23,205 nt of DNA from positions 1 to 23,205 of the forward strand of contig JBDOIG010000179.1 of NCBI GenBank assembly GCA_041082235.1. The letters are read 5' to 3'. The stretch's first letter is position 1; the number at the start of each line of letters is the position of its first letter. Below are positions 14,412-21,724 of this stretch, in pieces. The position numbers were made by a program, and so were the translations under genes. The DNA comes from CALJEL01 sp041082235 (GTDB lineage Bacteria > Nitrospirota > Thermodesulfovibrionia > Thermodesulfovibrionales > CALJEL01). The notes under the pieces were generated by a model. The model did not search any database. It saw only the letters and a program-made list of their open reading frames with translations, and was not told the origin of the DNA.

Positions 14412-16514
14412 ATGAAACGGGGGACGCTCACAGGAAAGTTTATTTTTTTAAACAGTTCCTTTGTAATACTCCTTGCCCTGTTTATCTATGCTGGTTTCAG
14501 ATTCACCCACCACATATATGATGAGGCAACGAGGATTAATCTCGCAGGTCAGATAAGGTTTAGAACCTTTGAGACAGCCTGGCTTGTAAATAATCTTATT
14601 GAGAAAGAAATAAAGAAAGAGCCTGGAAAATGGGCCTTTTGCAGGGTTGAGCTTGAAAAGGAAATAAAAAATATTGAAGAGATAATGGATGCCCTGAAGA
14701 AAGGTCGCAGAAAGGATGGCATAAGACCTTTAAGATATACTGAACCTCTTCAGAGGCTTGAAGAGATATCACAGGAGTGGCAGGAGGAATTAAAGCCAGT
14801 CCTTCTTAATGTCCTTTCCCTGCCAATTAATTATCCTGAGGAAAGGGCAAGGAAGGTCCTTGAGCCCTTTAATAAAAGGGTTCATAGCTTTGTATATGAG
14901 GTAGATGGTTTTGTCAGGCTCCTTGAGGATGATTACAGGAAAGAGATAAAAGCCTTTGACAATTTCAGATTAATCGTCCTTGGTCTATTTGTAATAGCAG
15001 GCATATTTACTGTTGTGTATCTTAGAAAGGCAATACTCATGCCAATATGGAGGCTTAAAGAGGTAGCAGAGGAATTCGGAAAGGGAAATCTTGAGCTGAG
15101 GGTCTCCACCAAGGGGAATGATGAGATTGCCTCTCTCGGGAAGTCCTTTAATAAGATGGCTGAGTCTCTTAAGTCTATGATAGATGAGACAAGGACTCAG
15201 GCAGAGCAGGTTAAGGGACTCTTTAATGCATCAAATTCTATTACAGGGATCAGGAACAGGGAGGCACTTTACAGGGCTATCTGTGATAATGCCCTAAGAA
15301 TAATGGACATAAAATTTGTATGGCTTGGCATGAAGGATGAGAAGACCTTTGATGTAAAACCTGTTGCATGGTCAGGAGATGAACAGGGGTATCTTTCTGA
15401 GATAAAGGTCAGATGGGATGATTCTCCAGAGGGAATGGGTCCAACAGGAATGGCCATTAAGACAGGAAGGCCTCAGGTGAGAAATAACCTTGAAGACCCT
15501 TCCTATAAACCATGGGCAGACAAGGCACTCAGGAGAGGATTCCTGTCATCAATGGCAGCACCACTCATAACACCTGAAGGAAGGATTATAGGTGCCATTA
15601 ATCTTTATTGTGGAAGGCCAGGTTATTTTATACCTGAGAGGGCTCAGATTATACAGGTCTTTGCAAATCAGGTAGCAACCTTTATTGAGAATATTGATAT
15701 AGTTGAGGGTCTTGAAGAAAAAATAGGGCAGAGGACAAAAGAGATTGAAGATACCATGGAAGAGCTCAGGCAACTGAATAAGGAGCTTGAGATTGCAAAG
15801 GTCCAGGCAGAGGCTGCCACAAGGGCAAAGTCAGAATTCCTTTCAAACATGAGCCATGAGCTGAGGACACCTCTTAATTCTGTTATCGGATTTACAGATA
15901 TCCTTTTAAGAGAAATCCCGGGGCAATTAAATGAGACACAGAAGGAATACCTGACAGACATCCTTGAAAGTGGAAGACATCTCCTGAGCCTCATAGATGA
16001 CATCCTTGACCTCTCAAAGATAGAGGCAGGAAGGCTTGAGCTTGAGTTGAGCAGGTTTGAGCTCAGGGAACTTATAGAAAGCTGTCTTTTATTCTTCAAG
16101 GAAAAGTCCATAAGACACAGTATCAGGCTTAAGACTTCAATAGATGAATCTATTGGAGAGATAGAGGCAGATGAAAGAAAACTCAAACAGGTGTTATTGA
16201 ATCTCCTCAGCAATGCCTTTAAATTCACACCTGATGATGGTTCTATCAGTCTTGAGGCAAAAAAGACAGATTCTGAGATAATTATCTCTGTTGAGGACAC
16301 AGGTATTGGTATAAGCAAGGAAGATCAGGCAAGGCTCTTTCAGCCCTTTCAGCAGATTGAGCATCCTCTCACCAAAAAGGTCAAAGGAACGGGTCTTGGA
16401 CTTTATTTATCAAAAAGGCTTGTTGAGCTTCACGGAGGAAGGATATGGGTGGAAAGCGAGACTGGCAAAGGAAGCAGATTCAGCTTTGCAATACCATTGA
16501 AGGGTGAAGCGTGA
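14412..16514 (+). CDS. Membrane sensor histidine kinase (HAMP-GAF-HisKA-HATPase)
   Basis: This is a 700-aa inner-membrane sensor. TM1 is at about residues 9-29. The periplasmic segment of about 155 aa starts with EATRINLAGQIRFRTF, reminiscent of the NarX/PilJ-type sensor motif. TM2 is at about 186-204, HAMP at about 205-257 (MPIWRLKEVAEEFGKGNLELRV), a GAF domain at about 270-425 and a coiled coil at about 430-472. The HisKA phosphoacceptor is H482 in FLSNMSHELRTPLNS. The HATPase domain has NLLSNAFKFTP, DTGIGI and GTGLGLYLS. There is no receiver of its own. The two genes downstream encode receivers and are the likely partners. The signal is unknown; the NarX-like motif hints at a small anion, but this is only a hint. 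Confidence 0.93.
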   Translation: MKRGTLTGKFIFLNSSFVILLALFIYAGFRFTHHIYDEATRINLAGQIRFRTFETAWLVNNLIEKEIKKEPGKWAFCRVELEKEIKNIEEIMDALKKGRRKDGIRPLRYTEPLQRLEEISQEWQEELKPVLLNVLSLPINYPEERARKVLEPFNKRVHSFVYEVDGFVRLLEDDYRKEIKAFDNFRLIVLGLFVIAGIFTVVYLRKAILMPIWRLKEVAEEFGKGNLELRVSTKGNDEIASLGKSFNKMAESLKSMIDETRTQAEQVKGLFNASNSITGIRNREALYRAICDNALRIMDIKFVWLGMKDEKTFDVKPVAWSGDEQGYLSEIKVRWDDSPEGMGPTGMAIKTGRPQVRNNLEDPSYKPWADKALRRGFLSSMAAPLITPEGRIIGAINLYCGRPGYFIPERAQIIQVFANQVATFIENIDIVEGLEEKIGQRTKEIEDTMEELRQLNKELEIAKVQAEAATRAKSEFLSNMSHELRTPLNSVIGFTDILLREIPGQLNETQKEYLTDILESGRHLLSLIDDILDLSKIEAGRLELELSRFELRELIESCLLFFKEKSIRHSIRLKTSIDESIGEIEADERKLKQVLLNLLSNAFKFTPDDGSISLEAKKTDSEIIISVEDTGIGISKEDQARLFQPFQQIEHPLTKKVKGTGLGLYLSKRLVELHGGRIWVESETGKGSRFSFAIPLKGEA

Positions 16515-16519
16515 TAATT

Positions 16520-16591
16520 CGTAATGCGTGATGCGTGATGGGTAAATGGGTTAATTAATACCCATCACGGATTAGTCATCATGGATTACGG
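16520..16591. repeat. Inverted repeat between kinase and receiver genes
   Basis: CGTGATGGGTA (16534-16544) pairs perfectly with TACCCATCACG (16559-16569) around a 14-nt AT-rich loop. The outer flanks CGTAATGCGTGATG and CATCATGGATTACG continue the pairing imperfectly. Short GCGTGAT units are repeated on the left arm. The CGTAATGCGTGATG style resembles small dispersed repeats I know from other genomes. It may act as a partial terminator or mRNA-stability hairpin within the operon. Confidence 0.6.
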
Positions 16592-16599
16592 GAGCTTAC

Positions 16600-16980
16600 A
16601 TGGCAAGGATATTAATAGTTGATGATGACGACAGAAACAGAAAGCTCCTGAGGGTAATATTGCAGAATAAGGGGTACGAGACCCTTGAGGCAGAAAATGG
16701 CCTTCAAGCATTGAATACCATGAAGAGCCAGACACCTGACCTGATACTCATGGATATAAGGATGCCTGTAATGGATGGCATAGAGGCAACAAAGAAGATA
16801 AAGCAAGAATCCGCTCTTTCAAAAATACCTGTGGTTGTCCTTACAGCATCAGCCACAAAAGAGGAAAGGGAGAGGATTGAAACACTTTCCATATTTGATG
16901 ATTACATAATAAAACCAATAGATGTGGATGATTTTATAAATAAGGTAGAGTCCATTCTCAAGAGGAAAGGTAATGGATGA
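16600..16980 (+). CDS. Single-domain response regulator (CheY-like)
   Basis: This 126-aa receiver domain has nothing attached. The acidic pocket is in VDDDDRN near residues 7-12. The phospho-acceptor is D52 in LILMDIRMP, the switch Thr is T82 in VVLTAS, and the conserved Lys is K105 in YIIKPID. The start is preceded by GGGAG. It overlaps the next gene by 8 nt, so the two are translationally coupled. It probably receives phosphate from the upstream kinase and may relay to the HD-GYP protein or compete with it. It has no DNA-binding domain. The sequence style (IKPIDVDDFINKVESIL) resembles DivK-like receivers. Confidence 0.93.
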   Translation: MARILIVDDDDRNRKLLRVILQNKGYETLEAENGLQALNTMKSQTPDLILMDIRMPVMDGIEATKKIKQESALSKIPVVVLTASATKEERERIETLSIFDDYIIKPIDVDDFINKVESILKRKGNG

Positions 16981-18031
16981 GAATAAGAAGCCAAGGATAC
17001 TGATAGTTGACGATGAGGAAAGGAATCTCAAGTTGATGGGAGCCCTCCTTTCAAGTTATGGCTATTCCTTTGAGACAGCAAAAAATGGTATTGAGGCAAT
17101 TGAGAAGGCAAGGCAATACATGCCTGACCTCATATACCTGGACATAATGATGCCAGAGATGGATGGCTATGAGACATGCAGGCATCTGAGGGAGGACAGT
17201 AGATTCAAGCAGACTCCCATAGTAATGGTCACAGCCCTAACAGACAGAGAGTCAAAGCTCAAGGGGCTTGAGGCAGGTGCAAATGACTTCCTCACAAAAC
17301 CTTTTGATGCCTCTGAACTCATTATAAGGACAAAAAACCTTCTCAGAATAAAGGAATATGAGGACTTTTTAAAAAAATATAATGAACAGCTTGAGCTTGA
17401 GGTGAGAAAAAGAACAGAGGAGTTGAGGGAGAGCTATCTTGATACCATACAGAGGCTCACCCTTGTGGCAGAATATAAGGATGAAGAAACAGCAAATCAT
17501 ATAAGGCGTGTTGGCCATTACTGTGCGGTTATTGCAAAAGAGCTTGGCTGGCCTCAGCAAAAAATAGATCAGATACTCTATGCAGCACCAATGCATGACA
17601 TTGGAAAGGTTGCAATCCCAGCAGAGATACTCCTTAAGCCAGCAAAACTCACGCCTGAAGAATATGCCCTCATGAAGACCCATCCCTTAGTTGGAGCAAG
17701 GATACTCAGTGGCTCTCCATCACCAATACTTCAGATGGCAGAAAGCATTGCCCTTAGCCATCATGAAAGGTGGGATGGCTCAGGTTATCCAAAAGGACTT
17801 AGAGGAGAAGAAATTCCTCTGGAAGGCAGGATCATGATCCTTGCTGACCAGTATGATGCCCTGAGGTCAAAGAGACCCTACAGGCCATCACTTCCTCATG
17901 AACAGGTCTTCAAGATCATTACAGAGGGTGATGGAAGGACAATGCCTGGACACTTCGATCCCCAGATACTTGAGATTTTCAAGGACAATCACAGGCTCTT
18001 TGATGAAATCTATGAGCAGATGAAGGACTGA
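16973..18031 (+). CDS. RpfG-like response regulator, c-di-GMP phosphodiesterase
   Basis: This 352-aa cytosolic protein has an N-terminal receiver (residues about 8-125, phospho-acceptor D57 in IYLDIMMPEMDG, K109 in FLTKPFD). A linker coiled coil (about 130-155) leads to an HD-GYP domain (about 155-350). Metal-binding residues are intact: H208-D209 in MHDIGK, HHERWDGSGYP at 263-273, and RIMILADQYDAL. HD-GYP proteins of this type degrade cyclic di-GMP. It shares an operon with the kinase and the lone receiver and overlaps the latter by 8 nt, so c-di-GMP turnover is probably controlled by the kinase signal. Whether the output is motility, biofilm or other is not visible. Confidence 0.94.
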   Translation: MDENKKPRILIVDDEERNLKLMGALLSSYGYSFETAKNGIEAIEKARQYMPDLIYLDIMMPEMDGYETCRHLREDSRFKQTPIVMVTALTDRESKLKGLEAGANDFLTKPFDASELIIRTKNLLRIKEYEDFLKKYNEQLELEVRKRTEELRESYLDTIQRLTLVAEYKDEETANHIRRVGHYCAVIAKELGWPQQKIDQILYAAPMHDIGKVAIPAEILLKPAKLTPEEYALMKTHPLVGARILSGSPSPILQMAESIALSHHERWDGSGYPKGLRGEEIPLEGRIMILADQYDALRSKRPYRPSLPHEQVFKIITEGDGRTMPGHFDPQILEIFKDNHRLFDEIYEQMKD

Positions 18032-18109
18032 ATACTTAAGGGCGGATTTAAAACTGTTTGAACTATCTTTAAATTGCAGAAATAGTGCTGCCTTGCCATA
18101 GCTAAATTG

Positions 18110-18118
18110 TGATATACT
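18110..18118 (+). promoter_or_regulatory. Extended -10 before the 47-aa ORF
   Basis: TGA-TATACT ends 5 nt before the second of two consecutive ATG codons (18121 and 18124). The predicted start of transcription falls on the second ATG. There is no ribosome site and no clear -35. Confidence 0.4.
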
Positions 18119-18120
18119 AA

Positions 18121-18264
18121 ATGATGAAAAGAAAAATATCAAAAATAGAGGGCAGTAAAATACCACCATCCTTAAGGGCAGAGATTATAAAAATCGTGGA
18201 GGAAAGGCTAAAGTTCTGGGGATATTCAGTTAAAAAAGACCATAAAGCAAAAAGAAAAATCTAA
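18121..18264 (+). CDS. Short ORF resembling the N-terminus of the next gene
   Basis: The ORF encodes 47 aa (or 46 from the second ATG). LRAEIIKIVEERLKFWGY resembles LKREIIKIVDERIKETLG at the start of the following coiled-coil gene. The remainder is a lysine-rich tail (VKKDHKAKRKI). It has no Shine-Dalgarno sequence but lies behind an extended -10 box. Either it is a truncated paralogue left by partial duplication, or a small regulator or antitoxin-like partner encoded ahead of the larger gene. Codon pattern and similarity support it being or having been coding; expression is unproven. Confidence 0.45.
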   Translation: MMKRKISKIEGSKIPPSLRAEIIKIVEERLKFWGYSVKKDHKAKRKI

Positions 18265-18281
18265 GGAGTTAAGGAATAAAG

Positions 18282-19090
18282 ATGCAAACAGAAAAAAACA
18301 GAAAACTTAAGATAACCCTACCATTAAAGAGGGAGATTATCAAGATTGTAGATGAGCGTATAAAAGAGACCCTTGGTAGTGATATGAGAGAGCTTAAGGT
18401 TATAGTTCGGGAACTTGCAGAAGTCCCAAAAAGGTCAGAACAAAGGCTTACAAGAGTTGAAAAGGCTATAGAAGAGCTTACTGAGGCTCAAAGACGAACA
18501 GAACAAAGGGTGGAAGAACTCGCCGAGGCTCAAAAGGAAACTCAAAAGCAGGTCTCAAGACTTGATAAAGCATTACAAGAGCTTGCTGAGGCACAGAAAC
18601 GCACAGAACAAAGAGCGGAAGAACTCGCTGAGGCTCAGAAAAGAACAGAATCAGCAGTGGAGATACTTGTAAGAGGTCTCAATGAGGTGAGAAGGGATGT
18701 AGGTGGCCTGAGCAGGACCATGAGTTATGCCTTCGAAAATGAGGCATTCAGGATGCTTCCTAAATTTTAAAGAAAAAATACAATATTGAAATAACTGAAA
18801 GGTTCATCAGGGAAGAGATTCTTGGAAAGGAGATCAATATATTTGCCAAAGCCAGAAAAGATGGTAAGGAAATTTATATAGTGGGAGAGTCAAAATTAAG
18901 ACTTGATGAAAGAAGGGATGAGGGTATAAATGAGGTATTTGAAGAGCTTGAGGAGAAGGTCATTGCAGTGAAAAAGGAATTTGGTGATGTAGAGATTCTG
19001 CGTCTCCTCATAACCCATTATGCAACAAAGGGCTTTTTAAGAGAGGCCTCAAAAAGAGGTATAATAGTTGTCAAGAGCTTTGAGTGGTAA
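18282..19090 (+). pseudogene. Frameshifted coiled-coil PD-(D/E)xK-like gene
   Basis: The first frame (18282-18770) gives 162 aa: a short N-terminal helix, then coiled-coil repeats of the form EELAEAQKRTEQR (about residues 64-130), then SRTMSYAFENEAFRMLPKF and a stop. Reading one base back at the TTTT run (18765-18768) continues LKKKYNIEITERFIREEI and KEINIFAKARKDGKEIYI into the second frame, with VGESKLRLDERR, THYATKGFL and IIVVKSFEW, ending at 19090. The joined 269-aa product looks like one intact DUF3782-type protein, whose C-terminal half has nuclease-like ESK and VKSFEW motifs. A one-base deletion in the T-run is the simplest cause; sequencing error or slippage is possible. AAGGAGT precedes the first ATG. 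Confidence 0.8.
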
Positions 19091-19094
19091 GAAA

Positions 19095-19637
19095 ATGAAG
19101 AGCTTAACCATGGTCTTAATATTGGTCTCAATCCTGGCCTTATCTGTCTCCTGTGCACCGCCTGTGCTTAAAAAAGAGGTGCTCACACAGGCAGCTGTAG
19201 CAAATCTTTCTGAGATAAAGGCATCTCCTGAGGCTTCAAAGGGAAGGCTTTTTATCCTTGGAGGTCTTATTGTTAGAGTAAAGAATGAGCAGGATGGTTC
19301 CGTGATTGAGGCTATTTTTATGGGTGTGGATCAAAAAGGTTATCTTAAAGAAAGTGAGTACGGGCCAAGGTTTTTTGCAAAGACCAAGGACTTTATAGAC
19401 CCTGTTATATATAAGGCAGGAAGAACTATAACCATAGCAGGAGAATTTTCAGGTACCCTGAAGGGCACGATAGGTGATATGGAATATGAATACCCTGTCT
19501 TTGAGATCAAAGACCTCTATCTCTGGCCTGAAGAAAAGATATATCCAGCACCACCGCCATGGTGGTATGACCCCTGGTATTACTGGTGGTATGACCCCTG
19601 GTGGAGATACAGGTATCCACCTTACTGGTATTATTGA
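19095..19637 (+). CDS. Slp-type outer-membrane lipoprotein
   Basis: This is a 180-aa lipoprotein with signal sequence MKSLTMVLILVSILALSVSC and lipidated Cys20 in LSVSC, next to APP. The body fits the Slp (starvation-lipoprotein) family: QAAVANLSEIKASPEASKGRLFILGGLIV, then a beta-rich domain with AGRTITIAGEFSGTLKGTIGDMEYEYPVFEIKDLYLW. The tail after about residue 150 is very rich in Trp, Tyr and Pro, with WWYDPWYYW followed by WWYDPWWRY. An in-frame ATG exists at 19068 inside the preceding gene, but ATG 19095 starts the signal sequence properly and lies 4 nt after the upstream stop, suggesting coupling. It is presumably anchored to the outer membrane; the function of the family is poorly known. 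Confidence 0.85.
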   Translation: MKSLTMVLILVSILALSVSCAPPVLKKEVLTQAAVANLSEIKASPEASKGRLFILGGLIVRVKNEQDGSVIEAIFMGVDQKGYLKESEYGPRFFAKTKDFIDPVIYKAGRTITIAGEFSGTLKGTIGDMEYEYPVFEIKDLYLWPEEKIYPAPPPWWYDPWYYWWYDPWWRYRYPPYWYY

Positions 19638-19744
19638 AAACCAGATGTTATCCTAAAATACCTGTAGAAGATTTAAAACAAACCTCAAATAAAAAGGGCA
19701 GGATGCTAAAAGGGCTTGAAGTGCTAAATTGCAAAGTCCTACAG

Positions 19745-19774
19745 CGTGGGGGTAAAGTAAGCTTTACCCCCACG
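19745..19774. repeat. Strong 13-bp hairpin
   Basis: CGTGGGGGTAAAG (19745-19757) pairs perfectly with CTTTACCCCCACG (19762-19774) around a TAAG loop. No T-run follows, so it is not a normal terminator. Part of it, GTAAAGTAAGC (19752-19762), is also complementary to GCTTACTTTAC (19806-19816), so two exclusive foldings are possible. Confidence 0.7.
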
Positions 19775-19919
19775 AACCCCCGACATAGTGTAAGGTTATC
19801 AATTAGCTTACTTTACATAGCTAAGCTCACCTCTTTGATGGAAAGCTTTTGTTACAGGGTAAATAAAATTCGTCGCTTTGTAAAGCCCTTGAGGCAGACT
19901 GCCCTTTTTCTGTTGGCAG
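19745..19919 (+). repeat. Foldback repeat, copy C
   Basis: From about 19762 to 19904 the sequence aligns with the reverse complement of copy B. It has CTTTAC, CGACA, TGTAAGGTTAT, AATTAGCTT, ACATAGCTAAGCTCACC, AAATAAAATTCGTCGCTTTGT, then AAAG and GAGGCAGACTGCCC. The right arm is well preserved and includes the palindrome GGCAGACTGCC (19893-19903). The left outer arm is replaced by the unrelated 13-bp hairpin. The right end runs to CTGTTGGCAG (19911-19920), comparable with CTATCGGCA of copy B. Confidence 0.65.
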
Positions 19920-19935
19920 TTCATGGAGTTATTAC

Positions 19936-20298
19936 ATGTCTGAGACAAAACTCATTCATGACATAATAGTAAACTCCCTGAAAAATCGACTATCAAGGGA
20001 ATTCTCTGATATAAAAATAAACCTCTATGGAGAGAAGACCCATGCCTTTAAAGACCTCTATCCAGACCTCATAATATCAGCTCACGGGATGGTTATATCA
20101 GTAATAGAGGTTGAGACAGAGGAGACTCTCTCGGAGCAAAAGCTCAATGACTGGAAAAGGCTCATAGAGCAGGGCATAAAATTAACAGTAGTTGTTCCAA
20201 AGACAGAGAAGGTGAAACTTACAGATATGCTCTGGGGTAATGGCCTGGCAGGCAGGATAGGTATAGGTACCTATGAGATCAATATAAACCTTCCGTGA
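19936..20298 (+). CDS. Hypothetical protein, PD-ExE nuclease-like
   Basis: This is a 120-aa soluble protein. A PD at 43-44 (YPDLIIS) is followed after 13 residues by EVE at 58-60 (VIEVETEETLSEQKLNDW), the spacing of a PD-(D/E)xK-type nuclease core, but with Glu where Lys is usual. A conserved-looking end has VVVPKTEKVKLTDMLW. It could be a degenerate or non-nuclease member of that fold; I do not recognise the family by name. GGAG lies about eight bases before the ATG, within the edge of the foldback repeat. Its stop codon is separated by one base from the end of the opposing phoU gene, so the two transcripts probably overlap. Confidence 0.7.
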   Translation: MSETKLIHDIIVNSLKNRLSREFSDIKINLYGEKTHAFKDLYPDLIISAHGMVISVIEVETEETLSEQKLNDWKRLIEQGIKLTVVVPKTEKVKLTDMLWGNGLAGRIGIGTYEININLP

Positions 20299-20299
20299 C

Positions 20300-20956
20300 T
20301 CACTCCACCTTTGTGTGCCTTATCATCTTTCCCTCAACCATATAAACAACCATCTCAGCAATGTTTGTGGCATGGTCTGCTATGCGCTCAAGGTATTTTG
20401 CAATATAGGTGATCTTTACAGCCCTTGATACAGTCTTTGGATCCTGAATCATAAAAAAGAGCAGTTCATTAAATACCTGAACAGTAAGTCTGTCAATCTC
20501 ATCATCCCTCTTTATCACATCATAGGCAATATGGGGTTCCCTTCTTACAAAGGCATCAAGGACATCTATAAGCATACCCTGAGCTATCTCTGCCATCCTT
20601 GGAATATCAATATAGGGTTTCAAGGGTGGCTCTTCATTAAGCTCAATTGCCCTTTCGCAGATGTCCTCGGCAAGGTCACCCATCCTCTCAAGGTCTGTCG
20701 TTATCTTCATGGCAGTTGTTATGAATCTCAGGTCACCTGCCTTAGGCTGCCTGAGGGCAATGAGTCTTATGCATTCTTCATCTATCTCTACATCAAGGGC
20801 ATTTATCTGATGGTCCTTCTTTATAACCTCCCTTGCAAGGTCACTGTCCCTCTCAACAAGGCTCTTGATGGAATCCCTTATTGCTGCCTCCACAAGGAGC
20901 CCCATCCTCAGGACCTTTTCTTTTAAATTCCTCAATTCATCATCAAATACTGACAT
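20300..20956 (-). CDS. phoU: Phosphate-signalling protein PhoU
   Basis: PhoU restrains the phosphate two-component system and modulates the Pst transporter. The 218 aa form two similar three-helix halves. The first contains ALDVEIDEECIRLIALRQPKAGDLRFITTAMKITTDLERMGDLAEDICER. The second contains DDEIDRLTVQVFNELLFFMIQDPKTVSRAVKITYIAKYLERIADHATNIAE. The E/DxxxD metal-binding motifs are visible in both (ERMGD and ERIAD). The gene starts immediately after the pstB stop codon (TAA then ATG), so translation is coupled. It is the last gene of the visible pst cluster. No phosphate-box-like repeats can be judged, because the promoter lies outside the window. Confidence 0.96.
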   Translation of the reverse strand: MSVFDDELRNLKEKVLRMGLLVEAAIRDSIKSLVERDSDLAREVIKKDHQINALDVEIDEECIRLIALRQPKAGDLRFITTAMKITTDLERMGDLAEDICERAIELNEEPPLKPYIDIPRMAEIAQGMLIDVLDAFVRREPHIAYDVIKRDDEIDRLTVQVFNELLFFMIQDPKTVSRAVKITYIAKYLERIADHATNIAEMVVYMVEGKMIRHTKVE

Positions 20957-21724
20957 TTATCCAAACCTCCCTGTTATATAGTCCTCTGTTAATTTCTCTG
21001 ATGGATTCGTGAATATCTTATCAGTTTTACCGAATTCAATGATCTCTCCAAGGTACATGAAGGCTGTGTAGTCCGATACCCTTGCTGCCTGCTGCATATT
21101 ATGGGTGACTATTAGTATTGTTACCTCCTTTTTTAACTCTACCATAAGCTCCTCTATCTTTGCTGTTGCAATGGGGTCAAGTGCAGAGGTGGGCTCATCA
21201 AAAAGCAGAATCCTTGGATTTGTTGCAAGTGCTCTTGCAATGCAGAGTCTCTGCTGCTGACCACCTGAAAGGTCATAGGCAGGCTTATGGAGCCTGTCCT
21301 TAACCTCATCCCAGAGTGCCGCACCTCTCAGGGATTTCTCCACAATCTCATCAAGATAACTTTTTTTATTCACACCCCTTATCCTCAACCCGTAGACCAC
21401 ATTCTCATAGATTGATTTTGGAAAGGGATTTGGTTTCTGAAATACCATGCTTATCTGCATCCTCACCTTAATCGGATCAACCTCTGGTGAGAGGATATTG
21501 AGTTTATCAGGATAAAGGATTATCTCACCTTCATACCTGTTACCTGGATAAAGGTCATGCATCCTGTTAAAACACCTGAGAAAGGTGGTCTTCCCGCAAC
21601 CAGAAGGTCCTATAAGGGCGGTGATCTTTCTCCTTGCAACAGGAAGGTTAATATTCTTTAAGACATGATTCTTTCCATAATAAAAATTCAGATTCCTTGC
21701 CTCTGCCTTTAATTCATCTACCAT
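20957..21724 (-). CDS. pstB: Phosphate ABC transporter ATP-binding protein PstB
   Basis: This is the ATPase subunit of the high-affinity phosphate importer. The 255-aa protein has Walker A GPSGCGKT at residues 39-46, a Q-loop near MVFQKPNPFPKSIYENV, the ABC signature LSGGQQQRLCIARAL, Walker B ILLFDEPTSALDP and the switch histidine in VTHNMQQAARVSD. NPFPKSIYENV and the overall layout are characteristic of PstB rather than other ABC ATPases. It overlaps pstA by 7 nt and abuts phoU. It works at the cytosolic face of the inner membrane with PstA and PstC. Confidence 0.97.
   Translation of the reverse strand: MVDELKAEARNLNFYYGKNHVLKNINLPVARRKITALIGPSGCGKTTFLRCFNRMHDLYPGNRYEGEIILYPDKLNILSPEVDPIKVRMQISMVFQKPNPFPKSIYENVVYGLRIRGVNKKSYLDEIVEKSLRGAALWDEVKDRLHKPAYDLSGGQQQRLCIARALATNPRILLFDEPTSALDPIATAKIEELMVELKKEVTILIVTHNMQQAARVSDYTAFMYLGEIIEFGKTDKIFTNPSEKLTEDYITGRFG

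Larger units (their letters stand above)
19638..19935. other. Gene-free gap dominated by a foldback repeat
   Basis: These 298 nt contain no credible gene. The first hundred bases have nothing recognised; 19745-19919 is foldback repeat copy C with a strong hairpin at its left end. GGAG at the right edge of the repeat is the ribosome site of the next gene. Confidence 0.6.

Noticed and set aside
15668..16318. 216-codon open frame antisense to the histidine kinase
   Set aside because: Ser/Ile/Leu-rich shadow of the kinase domain; no start signals or family match.
18765..18778. Programmed -1 frameshift at TTTT followed by A-runs
   Set aside because: The in-frame codons AAA TTT TAA do not form a standard X XXY YYZ slippery heptamer and no stimulatory structure is evident; a simple deletion or sequence error is more likely, so it is annotated as a broken gene.
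19601..19966. 121-codon open frame across foldback copy C
   Set aside because: It runs through the repeat and hairpin, overlaps two better genes and lacks a ribosome site.
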